Notes: generated by a model from the letters alone, not told the origin. Shown: positions 24,379-33,650, counted from the first letter of the stretch. The stretch: 64,000 nt of DNA from Oscillibacter sp. (GCA_022791875.1 JAAVZX010000024.1:1-64000), one strand, 5' to 3'. Translations and numbers: made by a program.

Positions 24379-25782
24379 TTGGTACATCAATATATTCTCA
24401 ATGGCTTTCATATCGTGCTTGATACCTGTTCCGGCGGCATCCATGTGGTGGATGACGTGGCCTATGACCTGATCGCCCTCTTTCAGGATCGGTCCCAGGA
24501 TGAAATCGTTTCCGTGCTGCTGGAGAAGTACCGGGACCGTCCGGACGTGAACGAGGACGAACTGCGCGCCTGCTGGGAGGACGTGGACGCCCTTCGCCGC
24601 GCCGGGAAGCTCTTTACACCCGATACCTTCGCCGGCCTCGCCGGGACCTTCAAGGAGCGCTCCGGCGACATCGTAAAGGCCCTCTGCCTCCATGTGGCCC
24701 ACACCTGCAACCTCAACTGTTCCTACTGCTTCGCCAGCCAGGGCAAGTACCGCGGTGAACGCGCCCTCATGTCCTACGAAGTCGGAAAACAGGCCCTGGA
24801 CTTCCTCGTCGCCCACTCCGGCTCCCGAACCAACCTGGAAGTGGACTTCTTCGGCGGCGAGCCCCTCATGAACTGGGACGTAGTAAAACAACTGGTAGCC
24901 TACGCCCGCACCCAGGAGGCCCCCCACGGCAAAAAGTTCCGCTTCACCCTCACCACCAACGGAATGCTCATCGACGACGAGGTCATCGACTTCGCCAACC
25001 GCGAGATGGACAATGTGGTCCTCTCCCTGGACGGCCGGAAGGAAATCCACGACGCCCTTCGGGTTGATTACGCCGGAAACGGCAGCTACGACCGCATTGT
25101 GCCGAAGTTCCAGAAACTGGTGGAATCCCGCGGCGGCACCCGCTACTACATGCGGGGCACCTTCACCCACGCCAACCCCGATTTTGTTCAGGATGTGCTT
25201 CACATGGCGGACCTGGGCTTCACGGAGCTGAGCATGGAGCCGGTGGTCTGCGCCCCCGGCGACCCGGCGGGCCTCACAACCGAGGACATCGAAATCGTAA
25301 AAGAGCAGTACGAACTCCTGGCGAAAGAAATGCTGAAACGCCGCCGGGAAGGCCGCCCCATCACTTTCTACCACTATATGCTGGACCTGGAGGGCGGTCC
25401 CTGCGTCTACAAGCGCATCTCCGGCTGTGGCTCCGGCACGGAGTACATGGCCGTCACCCCCTGGGGCAACCTGTACCCCTGCCACCAGTTCGTAGGCGAG
25501 GAGGCTTACAGGCTGGGCGACGTCTGGAACGGTGTGACGAACCCAACCCTCCGCGAGGAATTCCGCGCCTGCAACGCCTACGCCCGTCCCGCCTGCGCGG
25601 ACTGCTGGGCGAAGCTCTACTGCTCCGGCGGCTGTGCCGCCAACGCCTACCACGCCTCCGGCTCCATCCGCGGCGTCTACGAGGCAGGCTGTGAGCTGTT
25701 CCGCAAGCGGATCGAGTGCGCCATCATGCTGAAAGCGGCGGAGCAGGCAGACGCGGAGCAGGAAGACGCGTCCGAGCCATGA
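24379..25782 (+). CDS. scfB: SCIFF radical SAM maturase (thioether synthase)
   Basis: 467 residues from TTG 24379, chosen because family members begin with VHQYxLNG and TAGGAG lies about 10 bases upstream; GTG 24370 is too close. An N-terminal RRE-like region (about 1-95) binds the precursor; the radical SAM motif CNLNCSYC has C110, C114 and C117; FFGGEP and LTTNGML follow. The C-terminal SPASM region (CGSGTEYMAVTPWG, YPCHQF, CADCWAKLYCSGGC) holds two auxiliary clusters. It makes Cys-to-Thr thioethers in ScfA. The decarboxylase-like gene starts inside its stop (ATGA). Confidence 0.95.
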   Translation: MVHQYILNGFHIVLDTCSGGIHVVDDVAYDLIALFQDRSQDEIVSVLLEKYRDRPDVNEDELRACWEDVDALRRAGKLFTPDTFAGLAGTFKERSGDIVKALCLHVAHTCNLNCSYCFASQGKYRGERALMSYEVGKQALDFLVAHSGSRTNLEVDFFGGEPLMNWDVVKQLVAYARTQEAPHGKKFRFTLTTNGMLIDDEVIDFANREMDNVVLSLDGRKEIHDALRVDYAGNGSYDRIVPKFQKLVESRGGTRYYMRGTFTHANPDFVQDVLHMADLGFTELSMEPVVCAPGDPAGLTTEDIEIVKEQYELLAKEMLKRRREGRPITFYHYMLDLEGGPCVYKRISGCGSGTEYMAVTPWGNLYPCHQFVGEEAYRLGDVWNGVTNPTLREEFRACNAYARPACADCWAKLYCSGGCAANAYHASGSIRGVYEAGCELFRKRIECAIMLKAAEQADAEQEDASEP

Positions 25783-27131
25783 GAACGCCCATTGCAGATG
25801 TTGTCCGGGGCTACGAGCGGGAGGGCACCTGCCGCTTCCACATGCCGGGCCACAAGGGCACAGGCCCCATAGGCTGTGAGCCCTGGGACATCACGGAGAT
25901 CCAGGGCGCGGATTCCCTCTACGAAGCGTCGGGCCCCATCGCGGAGAGCGAGCGCAATGCCGCCCGCCTCTTCGGCTCCGGCGCAACCTTCTACTCCACG
26001 GAAGGCTCCAGCCAGTGCATTCGCGCTATGCTCTTTCTGGCCCTGCAAAACCGCCCCGCCGGAACGCCCCCCGTCATCGTGGCCGCGCGGAACGTCCACA
26101 AATCCTACGTCTACGCCGCCGCCCTCCTGGACTTCGAGACGGTCTGGCTCTGGCCGGAGAGCGCCCAGACGCAATCCCTCTGCGCCTGCCCTGTCACGGC
26201 CAAAACTCTCGATGAAACCCTCTCGACTATGGAAACGCCCCCCGCCGCCGTCTACGTCACCAGCCCCGACTACCTGGGCAACATGCAGGACATCGCCTCC
26301 CTGGCGGCGGTGTGCCACGCCCACAAAACCCTCCTGCTGGTAGACAACGCCCACGGCGCCTATCTCCGCTTCCTCCGCCCCTCCCTCCACCCCATGGACC
26401 AAGGCGCAGACGCCTGCTGTGACTCCGCCCATAAGACCCTCCCGGTCCTCACGGGAGGCGCGTACCTGCACATTTCAAAAATTGCACCGCCCCTTCTCCG
26501 CGAGCAGGCAAAACACGCCCTAGCCCTCTTCGGCTCTACCAGCCCATCCTATCTGATCCTGACCTCCCTGGACCTCTGCAACGCCCGCCTAGCGGAAGAC
26601 TATCCCGCCCGCCTCGCCGAAACAATCCAGCGCTTGAACGCCCTGAAAAAATCCCTGACCGCCCGCGGCTGGACCCTAACTGGCCAGGAACCCCTGAAAC
26701 TGACCATAGACGCCGCCGCCTGGGGCTGGGATGGCCAGGAACTGGCGGAGCTCCTGCGGACGGGAAGTGTAGAGCCAGAATACGCAGACCGCGACTACTG
26801 TGTCCTGATGGTATCCCCGGAAAACACGCCGGAGGACCTCCAATGGGCGGCGGATTCTCTGGACTGCGCCATCCAAAAGCCCCCAATCCCCCACCCCGCC
26901 CTGCCTATAGCAAAAGGCGAGCGCATTCTCTCCATCCGCGAAGCCATTTTCTCCCCCAACCGCGCAACGGTCCACCGCACCGAAAGCCTGAACAAAATCT
27001 GCGGAGCGCCCACCGTCTCCTGTCCCCCCGCGGTTCCCATAGCGATTTCCGGCGAGCGCATCGGCCCGGAGGCCGCCGCGCTTTTCCGCTACTATGGAGC
27101 AGACCGGGTAGAAATTTTGCAATCTGAATGA
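25779..27131 (+). CDS. Orn/Lys/Arg decarboxylase-like PLP enzyme
   Basis: 450 residues, fold type I. FHMPGHKGTG near the start is the family fingerprint; the PLP lysine is Lys219 in DSAHKTLPVLTGGAYL; DNAHGAYLRF supplies the Asp and His that hold the cofactor. Length and pattern fit the YaaO/SpeA-like group of Firmicutes, which decarboxylate arginine, lysine or ornithine for polyamines; some members have other substrates. Its ATG overlaps the scfB stop by four bases, and a ferredoxin gene follows, so it is co-transcribed with the SCIFF maturase, an uncommon pairing. No N-terminal wing domain is present. Confidence 0.85.
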   Translation: MRTPIADVVRGYEREGTCRFHMPGHKGTGPIGCEPWDITEIQGADSLYEASGPIAESERNAARLFGSGATFYSTEGSSQCIRAMLFLALQNRPAGTPPVIVAARNVHKSYVYAAALLDFETVWLWPESAQTQSLCACPVTAKTLDETLSTMETPPAAVYVTSPDYLGNMQDIASLAAVCHAHKTLLLVDNAHGAYLRFLRPSLHPMDQGADACCDSAHKTLPVLTGGAYLHISKIAPPLLREQAKHALALFGSTSPSYLILTSLDLCNARLAEDYPARLAETIQRLNALKKSLTARGWTLTGQEPLKLTIDAAAWGWDGQELAELLRTGSVEPEYADRDYCVLMVSPENTPEDLQWAADSLDCAIQKPPIPHPALPIAKGERILSIREAIFSPNRATVHRTESLNKICGAPTVSCPPAVPIAISGERIGPEAAALFRYYGADRVEILQSE

Positions 27132-27229
27132 AACAGAGCAAAATGGACAACCTACCCCAGTACAGAAAAGAAAAAAGGGAGCAAAATCCCACCTGTACGA
27201 AAACGAACCACCGACACGGAGGACAAGAA

Positions 27230-27412
27230 ATGAAAGCGACAGTAAACGAGAACTGCATCGGCTGCGGCCTCTGCACGAACGTATGCCCGGGCATATTTGA
27301 GATGGGCGACGACGGCTTCGCCCACGCCGGCGACCTCCCCGACTCCGCCCTCGAATCCGCGCAGAATGCGCGGGACGAGTGTCCCGTGAGTGCGATCAGC
27401 ATCGAGGACTGA
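27230..27412 (+). CDS. Ferredoxin, single [4Fe-4S] type
   Basis: 60 residues from ATG 27230 (CGGAGGACAAGAA upstream; longer in-frame starts have none). CIGCGLCTNVCP with C9, C12, C15 plus Cys51 in DECPVSAI gives one [4Fe-4S] cluster; C19 remains as a possible extra or disulfide residue. It is highly acidic, as electron-transfer ferredoxins are. Position directly after scfB and the decarboxylase suggests it could supply electrons to the radical SAM maturase; this is inference. Confidence 0.9.
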   Translation: MKATVNENCIGCGLCTNVCPGIFEMGDDGFAHAGDLPDSALESAQNARDECPVSAISIED

Positions 27413-27417
27413 GGGGG

Positions 27418-27799
27418 TGCCTGCCTACGGGGGGCTGCCAGCGGGGCTTCCCGCCTCCGGCGGGTCACTTTTTCTCGAGAGAAAAAGTAACCAAAAAGAG
27501 CTTTAACTCGACGCGAATCTGGTGGGCGTTATGGCTTGTAGCGCCGTAACGGGGAAGCTGCAAAGTGGTCCTTACCTTGCTCAAGGTAAGGACCACGGAT
27601 TTTTTTACGTCCAAATAAAGAAAATCTGTGGGGCATACCGGCCAGGTATGCCCCACACGCACTTCTCACGTCACCGTGTGACAGGCCAATTCAACCACCA
27701 GGGTATAGAGCGGTATGAAAGCTCTTTTCGCTTCCTTTTCTCTCGAGAAAAGGAAGCCGCCGGAGGCCGGAAGCCCGGCTGGCAGCCCCCCGTAGGCAT
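27418..27799. repeat. Family B long palindromic element, copy 2 (both ends present)
   Basis: About 382 bases. Outer ends TGCCTACGGGGGGCTGCC and its inverse at 27783-27799 pair over about 45 bases, followed inward by the TTTCTCGAGAGAAA core and AAAAGAGCTTTAA. The interior has perfect hairpins GTGGTCCTTACC / GGTAAGGACCAC and TGTGGGGCATACC / GGTATGCCCCACA plus the CACCGTGTGACAGGC motif also seen in copies 1 and 4. It fills the gap between ferredoxin and the convergent spoVAF-like gene. Confidence 0.85.
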
Positions 27800-27804
27800 G
27801 GCAT

Positions 27805-29223
27805 TTACGTGTTGCTCCGGCTGATGGGTTCACGGAGCAGGAGACGGCGGAGGGCTTGGGCGTTGAAGGGGAACAGGGGGTAGAGGTAGCCTTTGCCGAC
27901 CATGGGTTTGGTTGTGGCGAGGAGGAGGAGGATTCCGGCGATGCCGAGGGCGTAGCCCCAGATGTCAAATGCTGCGGTCAGGATTAGGAGGACTACTCTC
28001 AGGAGCTTGAAGGCGTAGCCCAGTTCGTAGCTGGGCTGGGCGAAGCTGGCGACGGAGACGAAGGCCATATACACCAGGACTTCCGGGCCTAGCCAGCCTG
28101 CCTGGACGGCGAAATCGCCCAGGATGAGAGCGCCCAGCATCGAGAACGAGTTCGATAGGGAATCCGGGGTGTTCAGGGACGCCAGCTTTAGGACATCTAT
28201 CAAAAATTCAACTACAAGTAATTGCCAGAGCAGATCCAAGGACGCTGGCTCCGGTGAAGTCAAGAAGCTGAGGGACTCCGGTAATCTGCCTGTTTCTTTT
28301 ACCATTAAATACCAGGTCGGCGTGATCAGAAGCGAGATCAAAAAGACCACAATTCTGAGAAGCCTCAGATACGTGCCGATCAGGGGCGGGAAATAAAACT
28401 CGTTGGCCTCCTGGGTAAAATCGAAAAAGGTGGTGGGCAGGATCATCACCGACGGACTGTTGTCCACCATCAGCACGATATTACCCTCCATAATGCTGGC
28501 GGCGGCGCTGTCTGGGCGCTCCGTATACCGCACTTTCGGGAAGGGATTATACCACTGTTTCGGCCGAATCGCCTCTGCTACGCTCTCCTGGGCCATGGAA
28601 AGTGAATTCACGTCAATCTCCCGCAGCTTCCTCCGGATCTCCTCCAGAAGTTCCAAATTCACCTTGTCGTCCAGATAGCACAGCACTGCATCCGTATGGG
28701 AACGCGCCCCTACTTTGTGGCCCTCCATCGTAAGGTGTGTGTCCCGGATACGGCGGCGCAGGAGGGCCATGTTGGGCACCACCGCCTCCACGAAGCCGTC
28801 GTGGGACCCCCGCAGGACCTTGCCGTCCGGCGGCTCCTCCACGCCGCGGCCCGGGTAGTCCTTCGCGTCGATCTGGGCCGCGCCCTGAAGTCCCTCCACC
28901 AGCAGCAGTGTCTTTCCCATAAAGACAGCCGTGACGAGCTCATCCACGTCGTCGGCGACATCCGTCTCCGAAAACGTGATAAAGCGGTCCGAGAATTCCT
29001 GCATATTTTTCAGATTTTCCAGGCTTTCCAGCCCCTGTGAAAGCCAGAACGCGCCCATGCGCTCCAGCGTTTCGTCCTTCCCATAGCCGTCCACCACCCA
29101 GAGACGGGCCCGCCGCCCGCCGATCACGTAGTCCCGGCTCACCATGTCCACGCTCCGCCCGACGCCCAAAAGCTGGTCGAGCTGACGCACATTTTCCATG
29201 TAATTCTCTGATAGCTTCTTCAT
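27805..29223 (-). CDS. spoVAF: GerA-family spore protein, SpoVAF-like
   Basis: 472 residues from ATG 29223 (TTGGAGGTG upstream). The N-terminal soluble half reads LDQLLGVGRSVDMVSRDYVIGG, closer to SpoVAF than to GerAA/GerBA proteins, and includes the conserved SHTDAVLCYLDD region; the C-terminal half has five or six membrane helices (IVVFLISLLITPTWYLMV, MLGALILGDFAVQAGWL). SpoVAF sits in the spore inner membrane and helps the SpoVA channel or germinant receptor signalling. It stands apart from other spoVA or ger genes here. The end of the gene abuts a family B palindrome. Confidence 0.8.
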   Translation of the reverse strand: MKKLSENYMENVRQLDQLLGVGRSVDMVSRDYVIGGRRARLWVVDGYGKDETLERMGAFWLSQGLESLENLKNMQEFSDRFITFSETDVADDVDELVTAVFMGKTLLLVEGLQGAAQIDAKDYPGRGVEEPPDGKVLRGSHDGFVEAVVPNMALLRRRIRDTHLTMEGHKVGARSHTDAVLCYLDDKVNLELLEEIRRKLREIDVNSLSMAQESVAEAIRPKQWYNPFPKVRYTERPDSAAASIMEGNIVLMVDNSPSVMILPTTFFDFTQEANEFYFPPLIGTYLRLLRIVVFLISLLITPTWYLMVKETGRLPESLSFLTSPEPASLDLLWQLLVVEFLIDVLKLASLNTPDSLSNSFSMLGALILGDFAVQAGWLGPEVLVYMAFVSVASFAQPSYELGYAFKLLRVVLLILTAAFDIWGYALGIAGILLLLATTKPMVGKGYLYPLFPFNAQALRRLLLREPISRSNT

Positions 29224-29515
29224 GATCCACCTCCAAGATTGGGGGTAGTATGAGCCAGGGCAGGAAAAAATATTTGTGGAAAATTTTGCATTCCGCCGCT
29301 GGTTTTTGGCAGAATGTACAGGAAAAGGGGTCCGCTTCGCCTGCGGACTGCTTTTGGAGCGGTACAGATTTCCTTTTGCCGCCCCTGTCCCGCCGTGTTT
29401 TTCAGACTGCAACACTTTTGTAATAAGAAATGAAAACCGAACGCCCTTGCTTTCTGCACCCGCTTGTGGTATATTCAAAACGATCCGGTATACAAAAAAG
29501 GGAAGGAGGCCGGTC

Positions 29516-29701
29516 ATGAAAAAGTACGAGTATGTCAATGTCCACATCGGCAAGTTTTGCGGCGCCAAATCTGAGGAACACCGGGCGATTATTGACGCCT
29601 ACGCTGCCAAGGGATACAGCTATGTGGGCTACATTCCCACGAATATCAGCGACTATGGAAAGATTAAGGACATGGATCTGGTCTTTGAAACAGAGCGCTG
29701 A
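29516..29701 (+). CDS. DUF4177-type small protein
   Basis: 61 residues starting MKKYEYVNVHIGKF, with YAAKGYSYVGYIP and the ending MDLVFETER. This beta-alpha-beta pattern (opening with a Tyr-rich strand, closing on MDLVFE) matches the DUF4177 family, whose function is unknown. GGGAAGGAGG precedes the ATG. It begins a run of three small same-strand genes with strong ribosome binding sites. Confidence 0.75.
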   Translation: MKKYEYVNVHIGKFCGAKSEEHRAIIDAYAAKGYSYVGYIPTNISDYGKIKDMDLVFETER

Positions 29702-29772
29702 TCATACGCGAAAAAATAGTAAAAATTGGAACGAAAACAGCCGGAAAAGCGGACGGCAGGAGGATTGCAAAT

Positions 29773-29988
29773 ATGAGAATGTGTATTCGCTGCAACACGG
29801 AAATGCTGGAGGGATTGGATATCCGTGCCACTATGAACTCCGACAAACTGAGAGTGACCAGGCCGGAAACGTCGGGGATGCTGCCCAAAAACTACTTTGG
29901 AGAGTTGAAGGCCGCGGTCTGTCCTCAGTGCGGCTATGTTGAAACCTACCTGTCCCGTTTGGATAAAATACAGCAGTACGACAAATAA
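29773..29988 (+). CDS. Small zinc-ribbon protein
   Basis: 71 residues with CIRC at residues 4-7 and CPQCGYVE near residue 50, a CxxC...CxxC zinc ribbon. The middle (about 15-45) is polar. Such proteins are common next to stress or membrane genes in Clostridia but their roles are unknown. GGAGG lies 9 bases before ATG 29773. Confidence 0.7.
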   Translation: MRMCIRCNTEMLEGLDIRATMNSDKLRVTRPETSGMLPKNYFGELKAAVCPQCGYVETYLSRLDKIQQYDK

Positions 29989-30037
29989 ACCAGACATATC
30001 AAATATTAAACTGCGCCATAAAAAAGGAGGAGCAATC

Positions 30038-30520
30038 ATGTACATCACGAAATACTGGGGCAATTTCATCGGAGGCACCGACGACAGCCTGACCCTCGCC
30101 GAACTCCTGGCAGAGATGAAGAAAGAGGAAATTTCCGTAAGCGAAATCTTAGCCGCCTTCGAGATGGACAAGCTCAACGGCGATTTCCGCGACCCCGGTA
30201 TCTGCATCGAGCGCACCGACGCCGCAGGCTGGCAGGTTCTGATCTACTACGCCATCGACCTCATTTCCGATCTGGCCGCCCTCATGCTGGAGTGCAAAAT
30301 GAGCGGCTACGTGGACCTGCAGGAGATTGACAGCGATCTGGAAGAGGGCGGACGCGTCCGCATCACCGCCTCGGAGGAGGACAACGCCCTCATCAACCGC
30401 ACCCTGGCCGACTTCGCGGAGAACCCCACCGCCTACGACCTCAAGGAAATGATGACCCCCGAAGACCTGCAGACCCTGGCGAACCTCTGCGGACAAATAC
30501 GGGAGGAGCTCTACGGCTGA
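30038..30520 (+). CDS. Hypothetical acidic protein
   Basis: 160 residues from ATG 30038 with AAAAAGGAGG upstream. It starts MYITKYWGNFIGGTDDS, is rich in Asp, Glu, Leu and Ala and predicted largely alpha-helical, with no signal peptide, membrane helix or Cys motif. I do not recognise a family. It is the third of a same-strand group (29516, 29773, 30038) and is convergent with a SUFU-domain gene 41 bases beyond its stop; small acidic proteins in such places are sometimes immunity proteins, but there is no toxin gene in view. Confidence 0.7.
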   Translation: MYITKYWGNFIGGTDDSLTLAELLAEMKKEEISVSEILAAFEMDKLNGDFRDPGICIERTDAAGWQVLIYYAIDLISDLAALMLECKMSGYVDLQEIDSDLEEGGRVRITASEEDNALINRTLADFAENPTAYDLKEMMTPEDLQTLANLCGQIREELYG

Positions 30521-30561
30521 AAACCGGGGGAAGCCGCGGCTCACTGCCAAAAAATGGAGAG

Positions 30562-31224
30562 TCAGAAATAGGACCTGCTTCTTTTCATATCTGTAACCAA
30601 GTCTGTATTCCCGTCCGCTTTCATACAGGCGGTCAGCTTAGAAATGTTGCTGCGATCCGCGATGATTGCCTCAAGCTCCGCTTCGGTTATACCGACCAGC
30701 TGAATAAATTCTGTTTTTCCATACACAGACATCTGGGGCTTTGCCTCTGTGTCGTATACCAGCAGAAGGGCCGTTATCAAGGAATCTGTGCCGGCGTGGA
30801 GGGAAGTTCCGTTCCCCTTAACGAATTGGTTGGGCTCAAAAAAACGTTTGGTGGTATATGTATATCTTGCCAGATTAGACATCATATTGATTGCCCACAT
30901 ACAGCTTTCGGCGTCCTGCTCTTTCAGCTTCATGGTCATTTCGTAGCCCCAGCCATTCCACTCGCCGCCGAACGCGTCCTCGTCACCGTAAAGAACGGTC
31001 ATGCCGTAAGTAACCAGGTGCTGATAACCTTTGGGAGAGCTGTATACTGAGCAGCCGTCTAAATATTCATCGCCGCCCATCATGGCCCTTGATGTCAGGA
31101 GCGTCCCGAAGTGAGCGGGGGACTGACCCGGATAGAGCGTTTCAAAAGCGTCGTCAATGGCCTGCCAGCCAGGTGCGTATTCTTCGTCTTCTTTCAGACG
31201 GGTTAAGAATTCTTCCTTTGTCAT
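30562..31224 (-). CDS. SUFU (suppressor of fused)-domain protein
   Basis: 220 residues. The bacterial SUFU signature is visible: TVLYGDEDAFGGEWNGWGYEMTMKL (core GGEWNGWGYEMT), then an AINMMSNLARY helix and PNQFVKGNG. In bacteria SUFU proteins are mostly found as immunity proteins near polymorphic toxins, which is family knowledge; here no toxin is adjacent. GAGGAACG precedes the ATG at 31224. The C-terminus KRSRSYF is basic. Confidence 0.8.
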   Translation of the reverse strand: MTKEEFLTRLKEDEEYAPGWQAIDDAFETLYPGQSPAHFGTLLTSRAMMGGDEYLDGCSVYSSPKGYQHLVTYGMTVLYGDEDAFGGEWNGWGYEMTMKLKEQDAESCMWAINMMSNLARYTYTTKRFFEPNQFVKGNGTSLHAGTDSLITALLLVYDTEAKPQMSVYGKTEFIQLVGITEAELEAIIADRSNISKLTACMKADGNTDLVTDMKRSRSYF

Positions 31225-31422
31225 AACGTTCCTCCTGATCCCGGTTTGCCGGGCGGGCGCAATTCATAGGTGACTGCTGTATTTGTAAAAATAGCGGTCA
31301 GCAGCACAGATCCTGAGCAGGGAGATTCAAGATCCTGTTTTGACGTTTCCTCCAAATCGCGCTGTATTCAAAGTGCTTCCGATTGCAGATAATCGCCAAG
31401 TTTCCATTGGGAGGTAGGCGCA

Positions 31423-32319
31423 ATGAATCTTTCAGATTACCAGATGTTTGTCACCATCGCGGAGTGCAGGAACCTGACCTTAGCGGCCAGCCAGCTGCAC
31501 CTGACGAAGTCAGCGGTGAGCCACGCCCTGGCGAAGCTGGAAAAGCAGCTCCAGTTTCCCCTGTTTTACCGCAACCAAAAAAACATGCTCCTGACGGACA
31601 TCGGCGCACAGCTCCTGCCCTACGCCCACGCCGTCCTCCGGGAAAACGACAATTTCAAGGAGCAGATCTACAAGCTCCAGGGCCTGGACACCGGCGTAGT
31701 CCGCATCGGCACCTGGACCAGCACCGGCATCCACTGGATACCGGATATTGTCAATGCCTTCCGAGCCCAGTACCCTCAGATTGAGATACAGGTCCGCTCA
31801 GGCGCGAACAACGTGCAGATTCTGCGCTGGCTTGCGAATCACGAGATCGACATCGGCATCGGCGACGCCGAGCCCTCCCCGGATCTAAAGGTGGAGGAAC
31901 TCTGCAAAGACGAGATGCTCTGCGTCACCAGCCGTTCCTTCCGCCCCGCCAACCCGGCCTACGTAACTCCGGAGGACATTCAGGACCTTCCCCTCATCCT
32001 GCAAGACGGCGACTACAGCCAGGAGGCCATCGAAACCCTGGAAAAAATCAACCTGAACAGCTTTTCCAGCTTTACCGCCTACGACGACTTCTGCTTAGTA
32101 GCCATGGCGGAAAGCGGCCTGGGCTACTGCGTCGAAGGCAAACTGGCCCTGAAAAAACTCCACATGAACGTCTCCGCCTACCCCTTCCACCCCCCAATCT
32201 ACCGCCGCATCTCCCTCATCCAAAACAGCCGCGTCCCACCCTCCCCGGCCATCCGCGAAATGTGCCGCTTTATCCGCGAGTACGCTGCGGCTTACCCGGA
32301 GTATGAGCTGAATCTGTAG
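31423..32319 (+). CDS. LysR-family transcriptional regulator
   Basis: 298 residues. The N-terminal winged helix (about 1-60) reads FVTIAECRNLTLAASQLHLTKSAVSHALAKLE, and the rest is the two-lobed periplasmic-binding-like effector domain starting VVRIGTWTST. GGGAGGTAGGCGCA supplies the ribosome binding site. The regulated gene is not obvious: the divergent neighbour is the SUFU gene and the convergent neighbour a threonine dehydratase; LysR proteins often control the divergent unit, so the target is unknown. Confidence 0.9.
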   Translation: MNLSDYQMFVTIAECRNLTLAASQLHLTKSAVSHALAKLEKQLQFPLFYRNQKNMLLTDIGAQLLPYAHAVLRENDNFKEQIYKLQGLDTGVVRIGTWTSTGIHWIPDIVNAFRAQYPQIEIQVRSGANNVQILRWLANHEIDIGIGDAEPSPDLKVEELCKDEMLCVTSRSFRPANPAYVTPEDIQDLPLILQDGDYSQEAIETLEKINLNSFSSFTAYDDFCLVAMAESGLGYCVEGKLALKKLHMNVSAYPFHPPIYRRISLIQNSRVPPSPAIREMCRFIREYAAAYPEYELNL

Positions 32320-32334
32320 GTGCGGTGATACGGG

Positions 32335-32421
32335 GGACGGGGGGCCTCCGGCGGCCAGAGGGCTTTGCCCTCTGGACTCCCACCAGGGAGGCATGCGCCT
32401 CCCTGGACCCTGGCAGATCAG
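32335..32421 (+). repeat. Family A repeat, copy 3
   Basis: GGGGGGCCTCCGGCGG, hairpin CCAGAGGGC / GCCCTCTGG, hairpin CCAGGGAGGC / GCCTCCCTGG, and CTGGCAGATCA. It lies between the convergent LysR and dehydratase genes. Confidence 0.85.
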
Positions 32422-32447
32422 TCCTTTTTGTTGGACTTTTACTTCTA

Positions 32448-33428
32448 TTAGAGGGGCATCTTGAGGCAGGCTTCCAGGACCGTTTGGTCGATGTTGCCGC
32501 CGCTGCAAATCAATACGGTGTGGTCTGTGGCGGTGGTCTTGCCCTCGATGAGGGAGGCCAGCGCCATTGCCGCTGCGCCCTCCAGGGTCAGCTTGGCATA
32601 GAGGCAGGCTGTCTTGATTGCCTTGCGAATATTGTCCTCCGTTACTGTCACCAGCTCGTCCACGTACTTCTCAATATACGGGAAAAGATACTCTTCGCCG
32701 CCGACGCGGACGCAGGCGTCGGCGATGGACGAGGCGTGATCCAGCGTCACCAGTCTGCCCGCCTTGCGGGACTCCACATAGACCGCCGAGTCCTCCGGCA
32801 TCACGCCCACAATCTTCACGCTGGGTTTCAAGTGTTTCATTGCATAGGAAATACCCGTAATCAGACCGCCGCCTCCCAGGGGGACGATGACCTGATCCAC
32901 CTCCGGGAGCTGACGCAGAAGTTCCAGGGTAATCGTACCTTGCCCTGCCAGGGTATAGCGGTCGGAGACGGGGTGGACGTAGTACATTTTCTGCTCGTCG
33001 GCCAGCTTGCAGGCAGTGAGGAAGGAGATGTCATAATTGATACCGGACTCCACCAGCTCCGCCCCCAGGGCACGAATGCAGTCCTTCTTAATCTGGGGCG
33101 TCGGCTCCGGAACGACGACAGTCGCCTGAATTCCCAGCCGCGCCGCCGCCAGGGCGCAGGCCATTCCGTGATTCCCGGAGGACGCGGTGATAATCCGGAT
33201 ATCGGGCCCATATTTTTCGATGAGGGTGGTAATTTTATTGGTAGCGCCACGGAACTTGTAAGCGGCGGAGGGCAGCAGGCTCTCCGCTTTCAAGTACACA
33301 TTTGCGCCCAACTGCTTATTCAGAAGAGCCATAGACAGCAGCGGCGAAGCCGGAAAAACCTTCCGAATTCTCTGTTCCGCCTCGATCATATCAGCGATCT
33401 GCACAGGCTCCAAAACTTGTCCCAGCAT
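32448..33428 (-). CDS. Threonine/serine dehydratase-like PLP enzyme
   Basis: 326 residues, fold type II PLP, without a C-terminal ACT regulatory domain, so of the catabolic TdcB-like size rather than biosynthetic IlvA. The Schiff-base lysine is Lys58 in SAAYKFRGA; ASSGNHGMA binds the amino-acid carboxylate; LGGGGLITG (near 180-190) grips the phosphate. It would deaminate threonine or serine to 2-oxobutyrate or pyruvate. The second branched-chain amino-acid importer is encoded downstream on the same strand beyond a repeat. Related enzymes (hydroxyaspartate dehydratase, serine racemase) cannot be excluded. Confidence 0.85.
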   Translation of the reverse strand: MLGQVLEPVQIADMIEAEQRIRKVFPASPLLSMALLNKQLGANVYLKAESLLPSAAYKFRGATNKITTLIEKYGPDIRIITASSGNHGMACALAAARLGIQATVVVPEPTPQIKKDCIRALGAELVESGINYDISFLTACKLADEQKMYYVHPVSDRYTLAGQGTITLELLRQLPEVDQVIVPLGGGGLITGISYAMKHLKPSVKIVGVMPEDSAVYVESRKAGRLVTLDHASSIADACVRVGGEEYLFPYIEKYVDELVTVTEDNIRKAIKTACLYAKLTLEGAAAMALASLIEGKTTATDHTVLICSGGNIDQTVLEACLKMPL

Positions 33429-33481
33429 ACCAAAAACCTCCCAAAAACAGTATTTTTCACAATAAAAATAAAAATTCTCAT

Positions 33482-33600
33482 GTGGTAAACCGTTTGCGGT
33501 TTACCACAGTTAAAGCTCTTTTCGCTTCCTTTTCTCTCGAGAAAAGGAAGCCGCCGGAGGCCCCCGCCCGCCGGAGGCCCCCCGTATTGCAGGCACCATA
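33482..33600. repeat. Family B repeat, copy 3 (single module)
   Basis: Hairpin TGTGGTAAACC / GGTTTACCACA, then AGTTAAAGCTCTTTTCGC, the TTTTCTCTCGAGAAAAGG core and CCGCCGGAGGCCCCC twice, ending at GTATTGCAGGCAC. Only one end type is present. It lies between the dehydratase and the convergent-side end of livF2. Confidence 0.8.
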
Positions 33601-33650
33601 TAACGCAAACGGGCAGAGATCGTTGCTCTGCCCGTTTTGCGCGTGGGGGG

